A DNA stretch of 64,000 nt, taken from assembly GCF_007747215.1 (NCBI RefSeq), contig NZ_CP036273.1, positions 4,262,322 through 4,326,321 on the forward strand, written 5' to 3'. A program made the translations under genes and the position numbers. The DNA is from Urbifossiella limnaea. Its GTDB lineage: Bacteria > Planctomycetota > Planctomycetia > Gemmatales > Gemmataceae. The notes under the pieces were generated by a model. It was not told where the DNA came from. It did not search any database and saw nothing but the letters and a program-made list of their open reading frames with translations. Of the stretch, positions 1 to 8,880 are shown in pieces (within the stretch, counting starts at the first letter, position 1; each line of letters opens with the position of its first letter).

Positions 1-2
1 TC

Positions 3-3000
3 ACCGACTTCGAGGTCGAGTACCTGTTTCCCGCGTACACCCGCCGGCCGGACGAGAAGTCGACCGACCCGCACCTCATGGCCGTCCGCAATACCAAGGT
101 CAGCGTGGTGGCGAAGGCCAACCGCCCGGTGCGCGACGGCCGGGCCGTGTTCGACCCCGCGGGTCAGCCCGTGGTCGCCGGCAAGGTCGTCCCCGGCCGG
201 CAGGACGCGCTGCGGTTCGACTTCCTCCTCACGACGCCCGGCAGCTACCGCCTCACGTTTAACGCCGCCGACGGCGAGCGGAGCCCGGAGTCGATGCCGT
301 TCGGCATCAAGCTCGACGAGGACCGCCCGCCGCTGGTCTCGATCCAGGTGCCGCAGCCGGACGACATCCAGCTACCGGCGAACGGCCTCCTCGCCATCGA
401 CGGCGGCGCCGGCGACGACTACGGCCTCGACAAGCTGACTCTGAAGCTGAAGCTGGCCGACGTCGCGGCGCGGCCGCTGGCCGACCGGCCGTACCTCGGC
501 GGCAAGTCATTCCGCCGCGACGCCGACGGCACGTACCCGGTCAACCTCGCGTACAAGGACTCGGTCGAACTCGGCAAGCTGACCGACCCCGCCGGCGGCA
601 AGGTCGAGCTGAAGGAGGGGATGGTTCTCGAATACTGGTTGGAGGCGACCGACAACCGCACGAAGCCGGGCAGCACCGGCCCCGAGCCCGACCCGCAGGT
701 GGGGAAGAGCGCGGTGAAGCGGGTGCGTCTGCTGCCGCCGCTGACGCCCCCCGAGCAGAAGGACCAAGAAGCCCGCCGCGACCAGCGGAAGCAGGACGAG
801 AAGCAGCACGCCGACAACCAGCAGAAGCAACTGGACAACGAGCCGCGGCCGCAGCCGAACGCGCCCCCGAAGGCCGACCCGCCGCAGGACGGCATGGGGA
901 ACCCCATGCCGATGCCGCAGGACGGCATGGGCAAGCAGCAGGACGGGACGGGGAACCCGATGCCGATGGACGGCATGGGGAAGAAGCAAGACGGCATGCC
1001 CATGCCGATGGGGAACGACGGCACGGCCAAGAAGCAGGACGGCATGCCGATGCCGATGGGGAACGACGGCACGGGCAAGAAGCAGGACGGCATGCCGATG
1101 GGCAGCGACGGCACGGGCATGAAGCAGGACGGCATGGGGAACCCGAACCCGCCGAAGTCGCCGGAGCAGAAGAACCCACAAGACAAGGGAATCGCGGGCG
1201 GCATGACGGACCCCAAAATGCCGCCCACGGGGATGAACGACGGCACCCCGATGCCGATGAGCAAGGCCGACATGGGGACGCCCGGCAGCAACAACGGGAT
1301 GCCGCAGCAGGCGCCGATGCCGTCCGACCCCGGCAGCAAGAACGTGCAGGAGCAGGCCAACAAGGTTCAGGACCAGCTCAACCAGGAGAAGTCCGGCGGC
1401 GGTACGCCCAAGGCGGCGCCCACGGCCAACGACGGGGAGCGGACGCCACCCGCCGATCAGAAGTCGAACCCGCCGATGGGCGGAATGCCGCCCGAGGCCC
1501 AGCCGAAGACCGACGGCGGCATGGGGGCCAGCGAGCCGCGCACGGACGGCAAGGCGGAGCAGCCGCCGGAGCCGTCGCAGGCGAAGGCCGGGCCGACGGG
1601 CGACATGCCGCCGATGCCGAACAAGGGGAGCAACCCGCAGCCGAGCGAGACCCGCCGCGAGCCGCTCGGCGGCGACCCCGGCGCGGAGCGCGAGCCGCAG
1701 AAGGGCGGCGACCCGATGCAGAAGGGGATGTCGCAGACCAAGAACGACCCGACCGCCGGCGGCGAGCCGAAGGCCGCATCACAGCAGAAGTCCGACGACG
1801 TGATGGGCAAGGCGTCGCAGCAGCCGACTCCTGCGGACAACGCCGCGAAGGCCAAGACGGCGCCGCCGTCGAACGACCGCGGCGGCGAACGCGACCCGAT
1901 GCAGAAGGGTTCCCCCCAGTCGGAGCCGCAGGGCGGCGGCGAGCCGAAGATGCAGCAGCCCGAGCAACCCGGGGCGGTCCGCCCGATGCCGAAGGAGGGC
2001 GACCCGACGCCGATGAACGGCATGGGGAACGACGCGAAGGGCGGCGACCCGATGGCCAACGCCGCCGAGCCGCGGCCGGCCCCGATGGGCGGCACGAAGC
2101 AGGGAGACCCGAAGATGGGCGACCCGCCGATGGGCAAGGGGAAGGAGGGCGAGCCGAAGGGCGGCATGGCTCAGCCGAAGAATCTCGACCCCGGGATGGA
2201 ACGGCCCGAGCCCGGCAATCCCCAGCAGAACGGCGGTCAGGGGCAGGCGCCGATGCCGAAGTCGGTCGATCCGAAGGCCGGCCCCGAAGCCGGGCCGATG
2301 AACCCGATGACGAAGGCCGGCCCCGAGAACCCGGGCGCGCAGAAGGGCACGCCGCCGGCGCTCGACCCGAAGCAAAAGGCCGATCTGGAGCAGGCCGCGA
2401 AGGATTTGACGAACCCCGACCCGAACCGGCAGAAGGCCGCCCGCGACAAGCTCGACCAGGCGCTCGGAAAGGGCGCCGGGCAGAAGCTGGAGGACATCGC
2501 CAAGGGCCTCAACTCGAACGACCCGAAGGAGAAGGCCGCGGCCCAGCAGCAACTTGACGACCTGCGCCGCCAGGCCGAGCAGACGGCCGGCAAGGAGCCG
2601 GGACCGAAGGGGATGAACCCGATGGACATGGGCACGGCAAAGGGCATGGACCCTACGCCGTCCCCGATGGGCACGGACAAGGGGATGAACCCGATGCCGC
2701 AGCCGATGGACATGGGGGTGGCGAAGGGCGGCCCGAAGGGGGACACGAACCCAAAGGCGGGGCCGACGCCGAAATTCGACCCGAAGGAGCTCGAAGGGGC
2801 GCTCAACGACCTGAACAGCAAGGACGAGGCGAAGCGCGACGCGGCCCGCGAGAAACTCGACAAGACGGTCGGCAAGGAGGCCCGGCAGCAGGCCGAGCAG
2901 CTTCAGAACGATCTGAAGTCGGGCGACCCCGAGCGCGAGGCCCGCGCCCGCGAGAAGCTCGACCAGCTGAAACAGCAGGCCGAGCAGATGGCGAAGGACA

Positions 3001-3458
3001 ACCCGCCGGGCGGCAAGGGGAGCGGCAAGGAGGACCGCTTCAAGGAGGGCGGCGGTGTGGAGCCGAACAACGCCAAGGCGATGGACGCCGACCCGCGGAA
3101 CCGGGCGAAGTCGGCCGAGCTGACGCTCGACCAGTTCGAGCGGAACCGCTACAACCGCGACCTGCAAGACCGCCTCGGCTGGACGCAGGAGCAGTACGAC
3201 CGCTTCCTCGACGACTACCGCCGCGAGGTCGCCCGCCTCCAACGCGACGCTACCGACGCCGAGCGGAACCCGCCCGTGGCCGCCGGCCCGCCTCCGCGGC
3301 CGGTCGACATCAACAGCGGCGGCCGGATCGAAGGACGCCCCACCGGCGCCGGCACGGCTGGCGTCGGCGGGCCAACGTTCTCCGCACCGGGCTTCGAGGA
3401 GGCGATGCGGCGCTTCCGCGAAGGGGCGACGCAGCGGCCGCCGGCGAAGCGGCCCTGA
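3..3458 (+). CDS. Large Met/Gly/Asn/Pro-rich repetitive protein, 5' end outside window
   Basis: The reading frame is open from the first bases, so the true start lies upstream. The visible N-terminal ~230 residues resemble the extracytoplasmic part of large planctomycete proteins (EDRPP and LPANGLLAIDG blocks with predicted beta structure). A low-complexity region of about 500 residues follows, built from short units such as KKQDGMPMPMGNDGT. Two related charged helical segments come next (around 2360-2610 and 2770-3010). The C-terminus (LTLDQFERNRYNRDLQDRLGW) matches a tail I recall from planctomycete membrane-associated proteins. The upstream part may hold membrane segments (DUF4175-like); that is inference. 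It ends 40 bases before the nadB start used here. Function unknown; a surface or periplasmic structural role is possible. Confidence 0.75.
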   Translation, partial: TDFEVEYLFPAYTRRPDEKSTDPHLMAVRNTKVSVVAKANRPVRDGRAVFDPAGQPVVAGKVVPGRQDALRFDFLLTTPGSYRLTFNAADGERSPESMPFGIKLDEDRPPLVSIQVPQPDDIQLPANGLLAIDGGAGDDYGLDKLTLKLKLADVAARPLADRPYLGGKSFRRDADGTYPVNLAYKDSVELGKLTDPAGGKVELKEGMVLEYWLEATDNRTKPGSTGPEPDPQVGKSAVKRVRLLPPLTPPEQKDQEARRDQRKQDEKQHADNQQKQLDNEPRPQPNAPPKADPPQDGMGNPMPMPQDGMGKQQDGTGNPMPMDGMGKKQDGMPMPMGNDGTAKKQDGMPMPMGNDGTGKKQDGMPMGSDGTGMKQDGMGNPNPPKSPEQKNPQDKGIAGGMTDPKMPPTGMNDGTPMPMSKADMGTPGSNNGMPQQAPMPSDPGSKNVQEQANKVQDQLNQEKSGGGTPKAAPTANDGERTPPADQKSNPPMGGMPPEAQPKTDGGMGASEPRTDGKAEQPPEPSQAKAGPTGDMPPMPNKGSNPQPSETRREPLGGDPGAEREPQKGGDPMQKGMSQTKNDPTAGGEPKAASQQKSDDVMGKASQQPTPADNAAKAKTAPPSNDRGGERDPMQKGSPQSEPQGGGEPKMQQPEQPGAVRPMPKEGDPTPMNGMGNDAKGGDPMANAAEPRPAPMGGTKQGDPKMGDPPMGKGKEGEPKGGMAQPKNLDPGMERPEPGNPQQNGGQGQAPMPKSVDPKAGPEAGPMNPMTKAGPENPGAQKGTPPALDPKQKADLEQAAKDLTNPDPNRQKAARDKLDQALGKGAGQKLEDIAKGLNSNDPKEKAAAQQQLDDLRRQAEQTAGKEPGPKGMNPMDMGTAKGMDPTPSPMGTDKGMNPMPQPMDMGVAKGGPKGDTNPKAGPTPKFDPKELEGALNDLNSKDEAKRDAAREKLDKTVGKEARQQAEQLQNDLKSGDPEREARAREKLDQLKQQAEQMAKDNPPGGKGSGKEDRFKEGGGVEPNNAKAMDADPRNRAKSAELTLDQFERNRYNRDLQDRLGWTQEQYDRFLDDYRREVARLQRDATDAERNPPVAAGPPPRPVDINSGGRIEGRPTGAGTAGVGGPTFSAPGFEEAMRRFREGATQRPPAKRP
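981..1142 (+). repeat. In-frame 48-bp tandem repeat
   Basis: Two near-identical 48-base units (981-1028 and 1029-1076), a 42-base unit (1077-1118) and a partial unit (1119-1142) encode variants of KKQDGMPMPMGNDGTG. Unit length is a multiple of three, so copy-number change would keep the frame. Degenerate relatives of the unit continue on both sides. Confidence 0.85.
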
Positions 3459-3475
3459 GTCGATGACTACACTGA

Positions 3476-3497
3476 GGGCACCTCCCACGGGGTGCCC
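3476..3497 (+). promoter_or_regulatory. Hairpin abutting the nadB start codon
   Basis: GGGCACC (3476-3482) and GGTGCCC (3491-3497) form a perfect 7-bp stem with an 8-base loop. The right arm ends one base before the ATG at 3499, where a Shine-Dalgarno would normally sit and none is visible. It could end transcription from the upstream gene or limit nadB translation. There is no T-run, so an intrinsic terminator is less likely. Confidence 0.4.
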
Positions 3498-3498
3498 G

Positions 3499-5118
3499 AT
3501 GTCCGCCGCGAACCGCTACCTGGTCTCGTTCGACGCCCGCACCACGTTCCACCGCTTCACCGACGTACTGGTGATCGGGGCCGGCATCGCCGGCCTCCGC
3601 GCCGCGCTCGAGGTGCCGCCCGACCTGTCGGTGCTGGTCGTCACCAAGGACCGCGTCACCGAGAGCAACAGTTCGTACGCCCAGGGCGGCATCGCCGGCG
3701 TGCTCTCGCCCGAGGACACCTTCGACAACCACGTCGAGGACACGCTCGTCGCCGGCGACGGGCTGTGCGACCGGGCCGTCGTCGAACTCGTGGTGCGCGA
3801 GGCGCCCGCGGAGATCGACCAACTCGTCCGCTGGGGCACGAAGTTCGACCTGAAGGACGGGGCGCTCGCCCTCACCCGCGAGGGCGGGCACAGCCACCGC
3901 CGCATCGTCCACGCCCTCGGCGACGCCACCGGCTTCGAAATGATGCGGGCCGTCATCGCCACCGCCCGCTCGGCTCAGAACGTCACCATCTGGGACGACA
4001 CCTTCACCGTCGACCTGCTCACCGCCGACGGCCGCTGCTGCGGGGCGGTCGTGTCTCACCCCATCTTCGGCAAGCTGCTCATCGCGGCGAAGCAGGTGAT
4101 CCTCGCCGCCGGCGGGTGCGGCATGGTGTACCGCGAGACGACGAACCCGCCGGTGGCCACGGGCGACGGCATGGCCGCCGCGTACCGGGCCGGCGCGGAG
4201 CTGCGCGACATGGAATTCATGCAGTTTCACCCGACGGTGCTGTACGTCGCCGGGTCGGCGCGGTCGCTGGTGAGCGAGGCGGTCCGCGGCGAGGGGGCGT
4301 TCCTCCGGGACGTGTCCGGCGAGCGGTTCATGCCCGCCGAGGACGCGCGGGCGGAGTTGGCCCCGCGCGACGTGGTGGCCCGCGCCATCTTCCGCACGAT
4401 GGAGCGGACGCTCCACCCGAACGTGTACCTCGACCTGTCGCACCTCGACCCGGCGATGGTGCGGACGCGCTTCCCCGGGTTCGACCGCGTGTGCCGCGGC
4501 TTCGGCCTGGACATCACCACCGACCGCATCCCGGTCCGCCCCGGGGCGCACTACATGGTCGGCGGCGTCAGCGTGGACGCCGACGGCCGCACGACGCTGC
4601 CGGGGCTGTGGGCCGCGGGCGAGGTGACGAGCAGCGGCCTGCACGGGGCGAACCGACTGGCGTCGAACAGCCTGATCGAGGGGCTCGTGTTCGGCGCGAG
4701 CTGCGGCCGGGGCGCGGCCGCGGCGGCGCGGGCGATGCCGGCGGGGCTGCACGCCCCGGACGTGCGCGCGACCATCGCCGCCGACGACCCGACGGACCGG
4801 CTCGACGTGGCCGACCTGACGAACGCCCTGCGGGCGCTGATGGTGCGGAACATGGGGATCGTCCGCACGGCATCGCGGTTGAAGGAGGCCCGCCGCGACG
4901 TGGGGTTCTGGTGCCGCTACGCCCTCGGCCGCGAGTTCGCCACGAAGTCCGGCTGGGAGTTGCAGAACCTCCTGACCGTGGCCCGACTGATGATCGACGC
5001 GGCACTCGCGCGCGACGAGTCGCGCGGCACCCACTTCCGCAGCGACTTCCCCGCCCGTGACGACACCCGCTGGGGACTACGGCACGTCACCAGCCCGTCG
5101 CCGGTGTTGACCGAGTGA
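3499..5118 (+). CDS. nadB: L-aspartate oxidase
   Basis: Flavoenzyme that oxidises L-aspartate to iminoaspartate, the first step of de novo NAD synthesis, in the cytoplasm. The 539 residues carry the FAD-binding GAGIAG at 27-32, the SSYAQGGIAG substrate loop, the HPTVLY and RGEGAFLRD blocks, and the C-terminal AAGEVTSSGLHGANRLASNS signature typical of NadB rather than succinate dehydrogenase. An ATG at 3463 would add 12 residues read through a hairpin; 3499 gives the usual NadB N-terminus and is preferred. No nadA or nadC is adjacent, so the pathway is dispersed. The start has no visible Shine-Dalgarno and is preceded directly by an inverted repeat. Confidence 0.93.
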   Translation: MSAANRYLVSFDARTTFHRFTDVLVIGAGIAGLRAALEVPPDLSVLVVTKDRVTESNSSYAQGGIAGVLSPEDTFDNHVEDTLVAGDGLCDRAVVELVVREAPAEIDQLVRWGTKFDLKDGALALTREGGHSHRRIVHALGDATGFEMMRAVIATARSAQNVTIWDDTFTVDLLTADGRCCGAVVSHPIFGKLLIAAKQVILAAGGCGMVYRETTNPPVATGDGMAAAYRAGAELRDMEFMQFHPTVLYVAGSARSLVSEAVRGEGAFLRDVSGERFMPAEDARAELAPRDVVARAIFRTMERTLHPNVYLDLSHLDPAMVRTRFPGFDRVCRGFGLDITTDRIPVRPGAHYMVGGVSVDADGRTTLPGLWAAGEVTSSGLHGANRLASNSLIEGLVFGASCGRGAAAAARAMPAGLHAPDVRATIAADDPTDRLDVADLTNALRALMVRNMGIVRTASRLKEARRDVGFWCRYALGREFATKSGWELQNLLTVARLMIDAALARDESRGTHFRSDFPARDDTRWGLRHVTSPSPVLTE

Positions 5119-5158
5119 TCGTCACCGGTGCATAATGTCACAGGTTGAGGGCACACGT

Positions 5159-5725
5159 ATGTCGATCGCAATACCGCCGCGCCCGCAGACTCTGGCCGAC
5201 CTGGCAGGGGTGGAAGGGAAGGCCGAACTCGTCGCCGGGAGGATCGTTAGGTACATGGCGACCGGACGTATCCCGAGCCGAATTTCCAAGCGGATCACCC
5301 GCAGCCTCGACGACCATGAGATACGAACCGGCCTCGGCGAGTCGTTCGGCGACAGCCTCGGCTACGCTCTGCCACAACCACTGCCGAACGGCCGGCAGTC
5401 GTTCCAGCCGGACGCGTCGTACTACATCGGCCCCGCACCCTACGACGAAGAGAGCTTCGTCGAGGGGGTGCCGACGTTCGCGGCCGAGGTGCGGAGCGAG
5501 CACGACTACACGCCGGGGAAGGACCGTGACTACGAGGCCAAGCGCGCAGACTACTTCGCCGCGGGTACCGTCGTGGTTTGGGACGTGAACTACCGAGCCG
5601 AAACGGTTTCCAAGTATACCGCCGCCGACCCGCTGACGCCGACCGTGTTCCGCCGCGGCGAGGTGGCCGACGCCGAGCCCGCCGTCCCGGGCTGGCGGTT
5701 GCCCGTGGACGACATCTTCGCCTGA
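5159..5725 (+). CDS. Uma2-family (DUF820) putative endonuclease
   Basis: A 188-residue protein with the Uma2 layout: an early GKAELVAGRIV segment, then FQPDASY, FAAEVRSEHDYT and AKRADYFAAGTVVVWDV. These correspond to the PD-(D/E)XK-like core of the family (D in PDAS, E in AEVRS, K/Y in the following helix). Uma2 proteins are abundant and mostly uncharacterised in planctomycetes and cyanobacteria; nuclease activity is inferred from fold. An ATG at 5135 would add 8 residues. A CATAATG stretch near 5131 could be a -10 element, which favours the start at 5159. It lies alone between nadB and a secreted protein, with no evident partner. Confidence 0.8.
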   Translation: MSIAIPPRPQTLADLAGVEGKAELVAGRIVRYMATGRIPSRISKRITRSLDDHEIRTGLGESFGDSLGYALPQPLPNGRQSFQPDASYYIGPAPYDEESFVEGVPTFAAEVRSEHDYTPGKDRDYEAKRADYFAAGTVVVWDVNYRAETVSKYTAADPLTPTVFRRGEVADAEPAVPGWRLPVDDIFA

Positions 5726-5795
5726 CCGCGCAAGAATTCCGCCCGGCGGCCGAATCACCACGGGGTTCATCACTTTCCCCTCCGGTGCCGCCGTC

Positions 5796-7028
5796 ATGTT
5801 CCGCCTCCTCGCCGGTCCGCCCCTGCTCCTCGTCGCCGCCGCGGCTGCCGCCCAGCCGAAGGCTGAGGCCGCTCCCGCACCCGCTCCGCAGAACGTCCGC
5901 AAGCTCACGACCACACCGGCTGCCGCGCCCGTGCCGGCGCTGCGGCTCACGCTCCGGGCGAAGCCCACCGACCGCGTGCCGGGGAACGCCGCACTCGACT
6001 ACTACCGCGCCTCGCTCCTCGTCCCCGACTGGCCGCGCGACCCGAAGGAAAGTGAAAAGCACCACGCCAAACTCGACGGCTGGGAGGCCACCCCGCTCGA
6101 CAAACTCCCGGTCGCGGAGGTGACCGCGTACCTGGACACGTTCGCCGGCGGGTTCGAGGTACTCGACGCGGCCGCCCGGCGCGACGCGGTGGACTGGCAG
6201 CAGGGCGTTCCGGTGCGGCTCGACCGGATTGGCGACTTGTTGCGTGACACCGGGAAGCTTAGGGAGATCGCCCGGCTGAACGGGTTCCGGGTCCGCCGCG
6301 ACCTGGCCAACGACGACTTCGACGCCGCGACCCGTGACCTCCGGTCGGGCTTTCGGCTGTCCAAGGCCGTGGGCGAGGGTTCGACCACGCTCCAACTGCT
6401 CATCGGAATCGCCCTTGGATCCATCACCGTCGGGCAGGCCGACCAACTCGTTGGTCGGCCCGGCTCGCCGAATCTGTACTGGGCACTCGCCGACCTGCCG
6501 CGGCCGCTCATCGACCCGCGGCCGGCGCTCGACGGCGAAACGGTGTTCTTCGAGGAGCACGTCCGCAAGACGTTTCTGGCCGGGAAGGATTCGGCCGACC
6601 TGTGCCGGGCGGTCCGCGAAGACCAGTACAAGGCGTTCCGCCTGCCGTACCCCCGCGCCACGGCCGAGCTGGCGAAGGCCAGGGCGCGGGCCGAGGCGCT
6701 GAAGAAGGAGCGGCCGGATGCGGTGGTGTCGGTCTTCGCGCTGACCGTGCCGGCGATCGAGAAGGTGTACCACAGCCACGCCCGGCTCGACCGCCGGCTC
6801 GACGCGCTGACGGCCGTGGAGGCGGTGCGGCTGCACGCGGCCGCGAACAAGGGCACGCCGCCGGCGGCGCTCGCCGACATCACCGCCGTGCCGGTACCGA
6901 ACGACCCGTTCACCGGCCGACCCTTCGAGTACACGGCCCGTGCGGACGGGTTCACGCTGACCGCCCCGGAGGTCGAGGGGGGCAGCCCCGGGAACGGCGT
7001 CCGGTACGAGGTGACGTTCCGCCGGTAG
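5796..7028 (+). CDS. Secreted protein of unknown function
   Basis: 410 residues. Residues 1-20 form a signal peptide (LLAGPPLLLVAAAAAAQP), followed by an Ala/Pro linker. The body is mostly helical and charged. The C-terminal ~60 residues (EAVRLHAAANKGTPPAALADI, then DPFTGRPFEYTARADGFTL) resemble a small module I recall at the ends of many Gemmata-type secreted proteins, reminiscent of pseudopilin C-terminal regions. No catalytic motif is recognised. It is followed by a hairpin at 7054-7077 and appears monocistronic. Confidence 0.7.
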   Translation: MFRLLAGPPLLLVAAAAAAQPKAEAAPAPAPQNVRKLTTTPAAAPVPALRLTLRAKPTDRVPGNAALDYYRASLLVPDWPRDPKESEKHHAKLDGWEATPLDKLPVAEVTAYLDTFAGGFEVLDAAARRDAVDWQQGVPVRLDRIGDLLRDTGKLREIARLNGFRVRRDLANDDFDAATRDLRSGFRLSKAVGEGSTTLQLLIGIALGSITVGQADQLVGRPGSPNLYWALADLPRPLIDPRPALDGETVFFEEHVRKTFLAGKDSADLCRAVREDQYKAFRLPYPRATAELAKARARAEALKKERPDAVVSVFALTVPAIEKVYHSHARLDRRLDALTAVEAVRLHAAANKGTPPAALADITAVPVPNDPFTGRPFEYTARADGFTLTAPEVEGGSPGNGVRYEVTFRR

Positions 7029-7053
7029 TGGCTGCCGAGTTGACACTTCACGC

Positions 7054-7077
7054 GGCTGGGGATACATTTCCCCAGCC
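7054..7077 (+). terminator. Hairpin after secreted-protein gene
   Basis: GGCTGGGG (7054-7061) and CCCCAGCC (7070-7077) form a perfect 8-bp stem with an ATACATTT loop, 26 bases after the stop at 7028. No T-run follows, so this is a probable but not canonical terminator. Confidence 0.5.
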
Positions 7078-7220
7078 GTCTTCACGCGCAGGAATCGTTC
7101 CCGTGGCCCGCACCCGTCACTCCCGGCCGGTGGTTATTACCGCGGCGCAGGGAGTGCGCGCCGGCGTTCGCGTCGGCAATACAGGATGACCGGGGCCGCT
7201 CGGCCGAGCGATCGATCACG

Positions 7221-7272
7221 CCGCCCCGAAGCCGACCCGCTTCGGGGCGGTCCCGTTTCCCGGGCCGCCCCG
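7221..7272 (+). promoter_or_regulatory. Two mutually exclusive hairpins in the cimA leader
   Basis: Hairpin 1 pairs CCGCCCCGAAGC (7221-7232) with GCTTCGGGGCGG (7239-7250): 12 bp, perfect, 6-base loop. Hairpin 2 pairs CGGGGCGG (7243-7250) with CCGCCCCG (7265-7272) and extends inward with CCCG/CGGG (7252-7255/7261-7264). Both need bases 7243-7250, so only one can form. This is the geometry of an attenuator or switch, 37 bases before the cimA ATG. There is no clear T-run and no recognised riboswitch class. GC-rich DNA can give such pairs by chance. Confidence 0.45.
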
Positions 7273-7308
7273 CCACCCGAACTCTCCACCGCCGGCCCAC
7301 CCGCACCC

Positions 7309-8877
7309 ATGACCCGCGTTGCGATCTACGACACCACCCTCCGCGACGGCAGCCAGGGCGAAGGTGTCAACTTCTCGTTGCAGGACAAGCTCCTCCTCAC
7401 CCGCAAGCTCGACGAGCTGGGGGTGGACTACATCGAGGGCGGCTACCCGCTGTCGAACCCGAAAGACTTCGAGTACTTCCAGGCCGTCCGCGACCTGCCG
7501 TTGCGGCACGCCAAGGTCGTGGCATTCGGCATGACGCGGCGCAAGAACGCGCCGGCGGAAACCGACACGTGCCTGAAGGCACTGCTAGACGCGCACACGC
7601 CGGTAGTCACGATCGTGGGCAAGACGTGGGACTTCCACGTCACGAACGTGCTGGGCACGACGCTCGACGAAAACGTGCGGATGATCGCCGACTCGGTGGC
7701 GTTCTGCCGGTCGCAGGGGCGCGAGGTGTTCTACGACGCCGAGCACTTCTTCGACGGCTACCAGGCGAACCCCGAGTACGCCCTGCGCACGCTCCGCGCC
7801 GCGGCCGACGCCGGGGCGAGTGTGGTGATCCCGTGCGACACCAACGGCGGCACGATGCCCGAGCGCGTCGCCGAGGTGATCGCCGCGGCCCGCGCCGCGG
7901 TGCCGTGTGCGGTCGGCATCCACTGCCACAACGACTGCGACCTGGCCGTCGCCAACACGCTCGCCGCCGTGCGGGCGGGGGCGACACAGGTGCAGGGCAC
8001 GATGAACGGCATCGGCGAGCGGTGCGGCAACGTGGACCTGGTGAGCGTGATCGCCAACCTGGCGGTGAAGTACGGCCGCGACGTGCTCGTACCGGGTAGC
8101 CTCGCCCGGCTGACGGAAGCGTCGCGGTACGTGTACGAGATCGCCAACATGAACTTCCGCAGCGGGCAGCCGTTCGTGGGGGCCAGTGCCTTCGCCCACA
8201 AGGGCGGGATGCACACGCACGCGGTGGCAAAGGACCCCACGACCTACGAGCACATCACCCCGGAACTGGTCGGCAACGAGCGCCGCATCCTGGTCAGCGA
8301 GCTGTCCGGGCAGTCCACCATCCTGTCGAAGACGACCAAATACCAGCTCGGCAGCGACAAGGCGCTGATGGGGAAGATCCTCACGGCAGTGCAAGACCTG
8401 GAGCACGCCGGGTACGAGTTCGAGGCGGCCGAGGCGTCGTTCGACCTGCTGGTGAAGAAGGCGGCGGGGCTGTACCGGCCGTGGTTCGAGCGGCTGGCGT
8501 ACCGGGTGAACATCGAGGCCCGCGCCGACGGCGTGCCCGTCACAGAAGCCACGGTGAAGTTGCGGATCGGCGGCGAGACGCAGTTCGAAGTGAGCGAGGG
8601 GGACGGCCCGGTGAACGCGCTCGACGCGGCACTGCGGAAGGCGCTGGTGCCGGCCTACCCCAACCTGGCGGGGGTGCAACTGGTCGATTACAAGGTGCGC
8701 GTCGTGAACCCGAAGGAGGGGACGGCGGCGCGGGTGCGGGTGGTCATCGAGTCGCGCGACGGCACCGACGTGTGGGGCACCGTCGGCGTGAGCGAGAACG
8801 TGGTCGAGGCGTCGTGGCTCGCGCTGGTCGATTCAATCGAGTACAAGCTGTTCAAGGACGCGGAGCAAGGGAAGTAA
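7309..8877 (+). CDS. cimA: (R)-citramalate synthase
   Basis: Condenses acetyl-CoA and pyruvate to citramalate, the threonine-independent route to 2-oxobutyrate for isoleucine. 522 residues: an HMGL-like TIM barrel opening with IYDTTLRDGSQGEG, the metal-site HCHNDCDLAVAN motif, GTMNGIGERCGN, and a C-terminal LeuA-type regulatory domain of about 130 residues. The early GGYPLSNPKD sequence fits the CimA (TIGR00977) branch better than 2-isopropylmalate synthase. An in-frame ATG at 7186 would add 41 Arg/Pro-rich residues over the leader hairpins; families of this type start just before VAIYDTTLRDG, so 7309 is used. Only 3 bases separate it from valS, suggesting one transcript joining branched-chain synthesis to valine charging. 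Confidence 0.9.
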   Translation: MTRVAIYDTTLRDGSQGEGVNFSLQDKLLLTRKLDELGVDYIEGGYPLSNPKDFEYFQAVRDLPLRHAKVVAFGMTRRKNAPAETDTCLKALLDAHTPVVTIVGKTWDFHVTNVLGTTLDENVRMIADSVAFCRSQGREVFYDAEHFFDGYQANPEYALRTLRAAADAGASVVIPCDTNGGTMPERVAEVIAAARAAVPCAVGIHCHNDCDLAVANTLAAVRAGATQVQGTMNGIGERCGNVDLVSVIANLAVKYGRDVLVPGSLARLTEASRYVYEIANMNFRSGQPFVGASAFAHKGGMHTHAVAKDPTTYEHITPELVGNERRILVSELSGQSTILSKTTKYQLGSDKALMGKILTAVQDLEHAGYEFEAAEASFDLLVKKAAGLYRPWFERLAYRVNIEARADGVPVTEATVKLRIGGETQFEVSEGDGPVNALDAALRKALVPAYPNLAGVQLVDYKVRVVNPKEGTAARVRVVIESRDGTDVWGTVGVSENVVEASWLALVDSIEYKLFKDAEQGK

Positions 8878-8880
8878 GCC

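Noticed and set aside
981-1142. Possible CRISPR-like array
   Set aside because: Units are contiguous without spacers, in frame and coding.
1779-3488. Long minus-strand frame opposite the repetitive protein (569 codons)
   Set aside because: Biased Arg/Leu/Val composition typical of the antisense of high-GC coding sequence; no domain, no ribosome-binding site, and the plus frame has clear protein features.
7118-7156. CACTCCC/GGGAGTG inverted repeat upstream of cimA
   Set aside because: Only 7 bp with a 25-base loop; not distinguishable from chance in GC-rich DNA.
7186-7308. N-terminal extension of CimA from ATG 7186
   Set aside because: Gives 41 Arg/Pro-rich residues before the conserved family start and reads through the leader hairpins.
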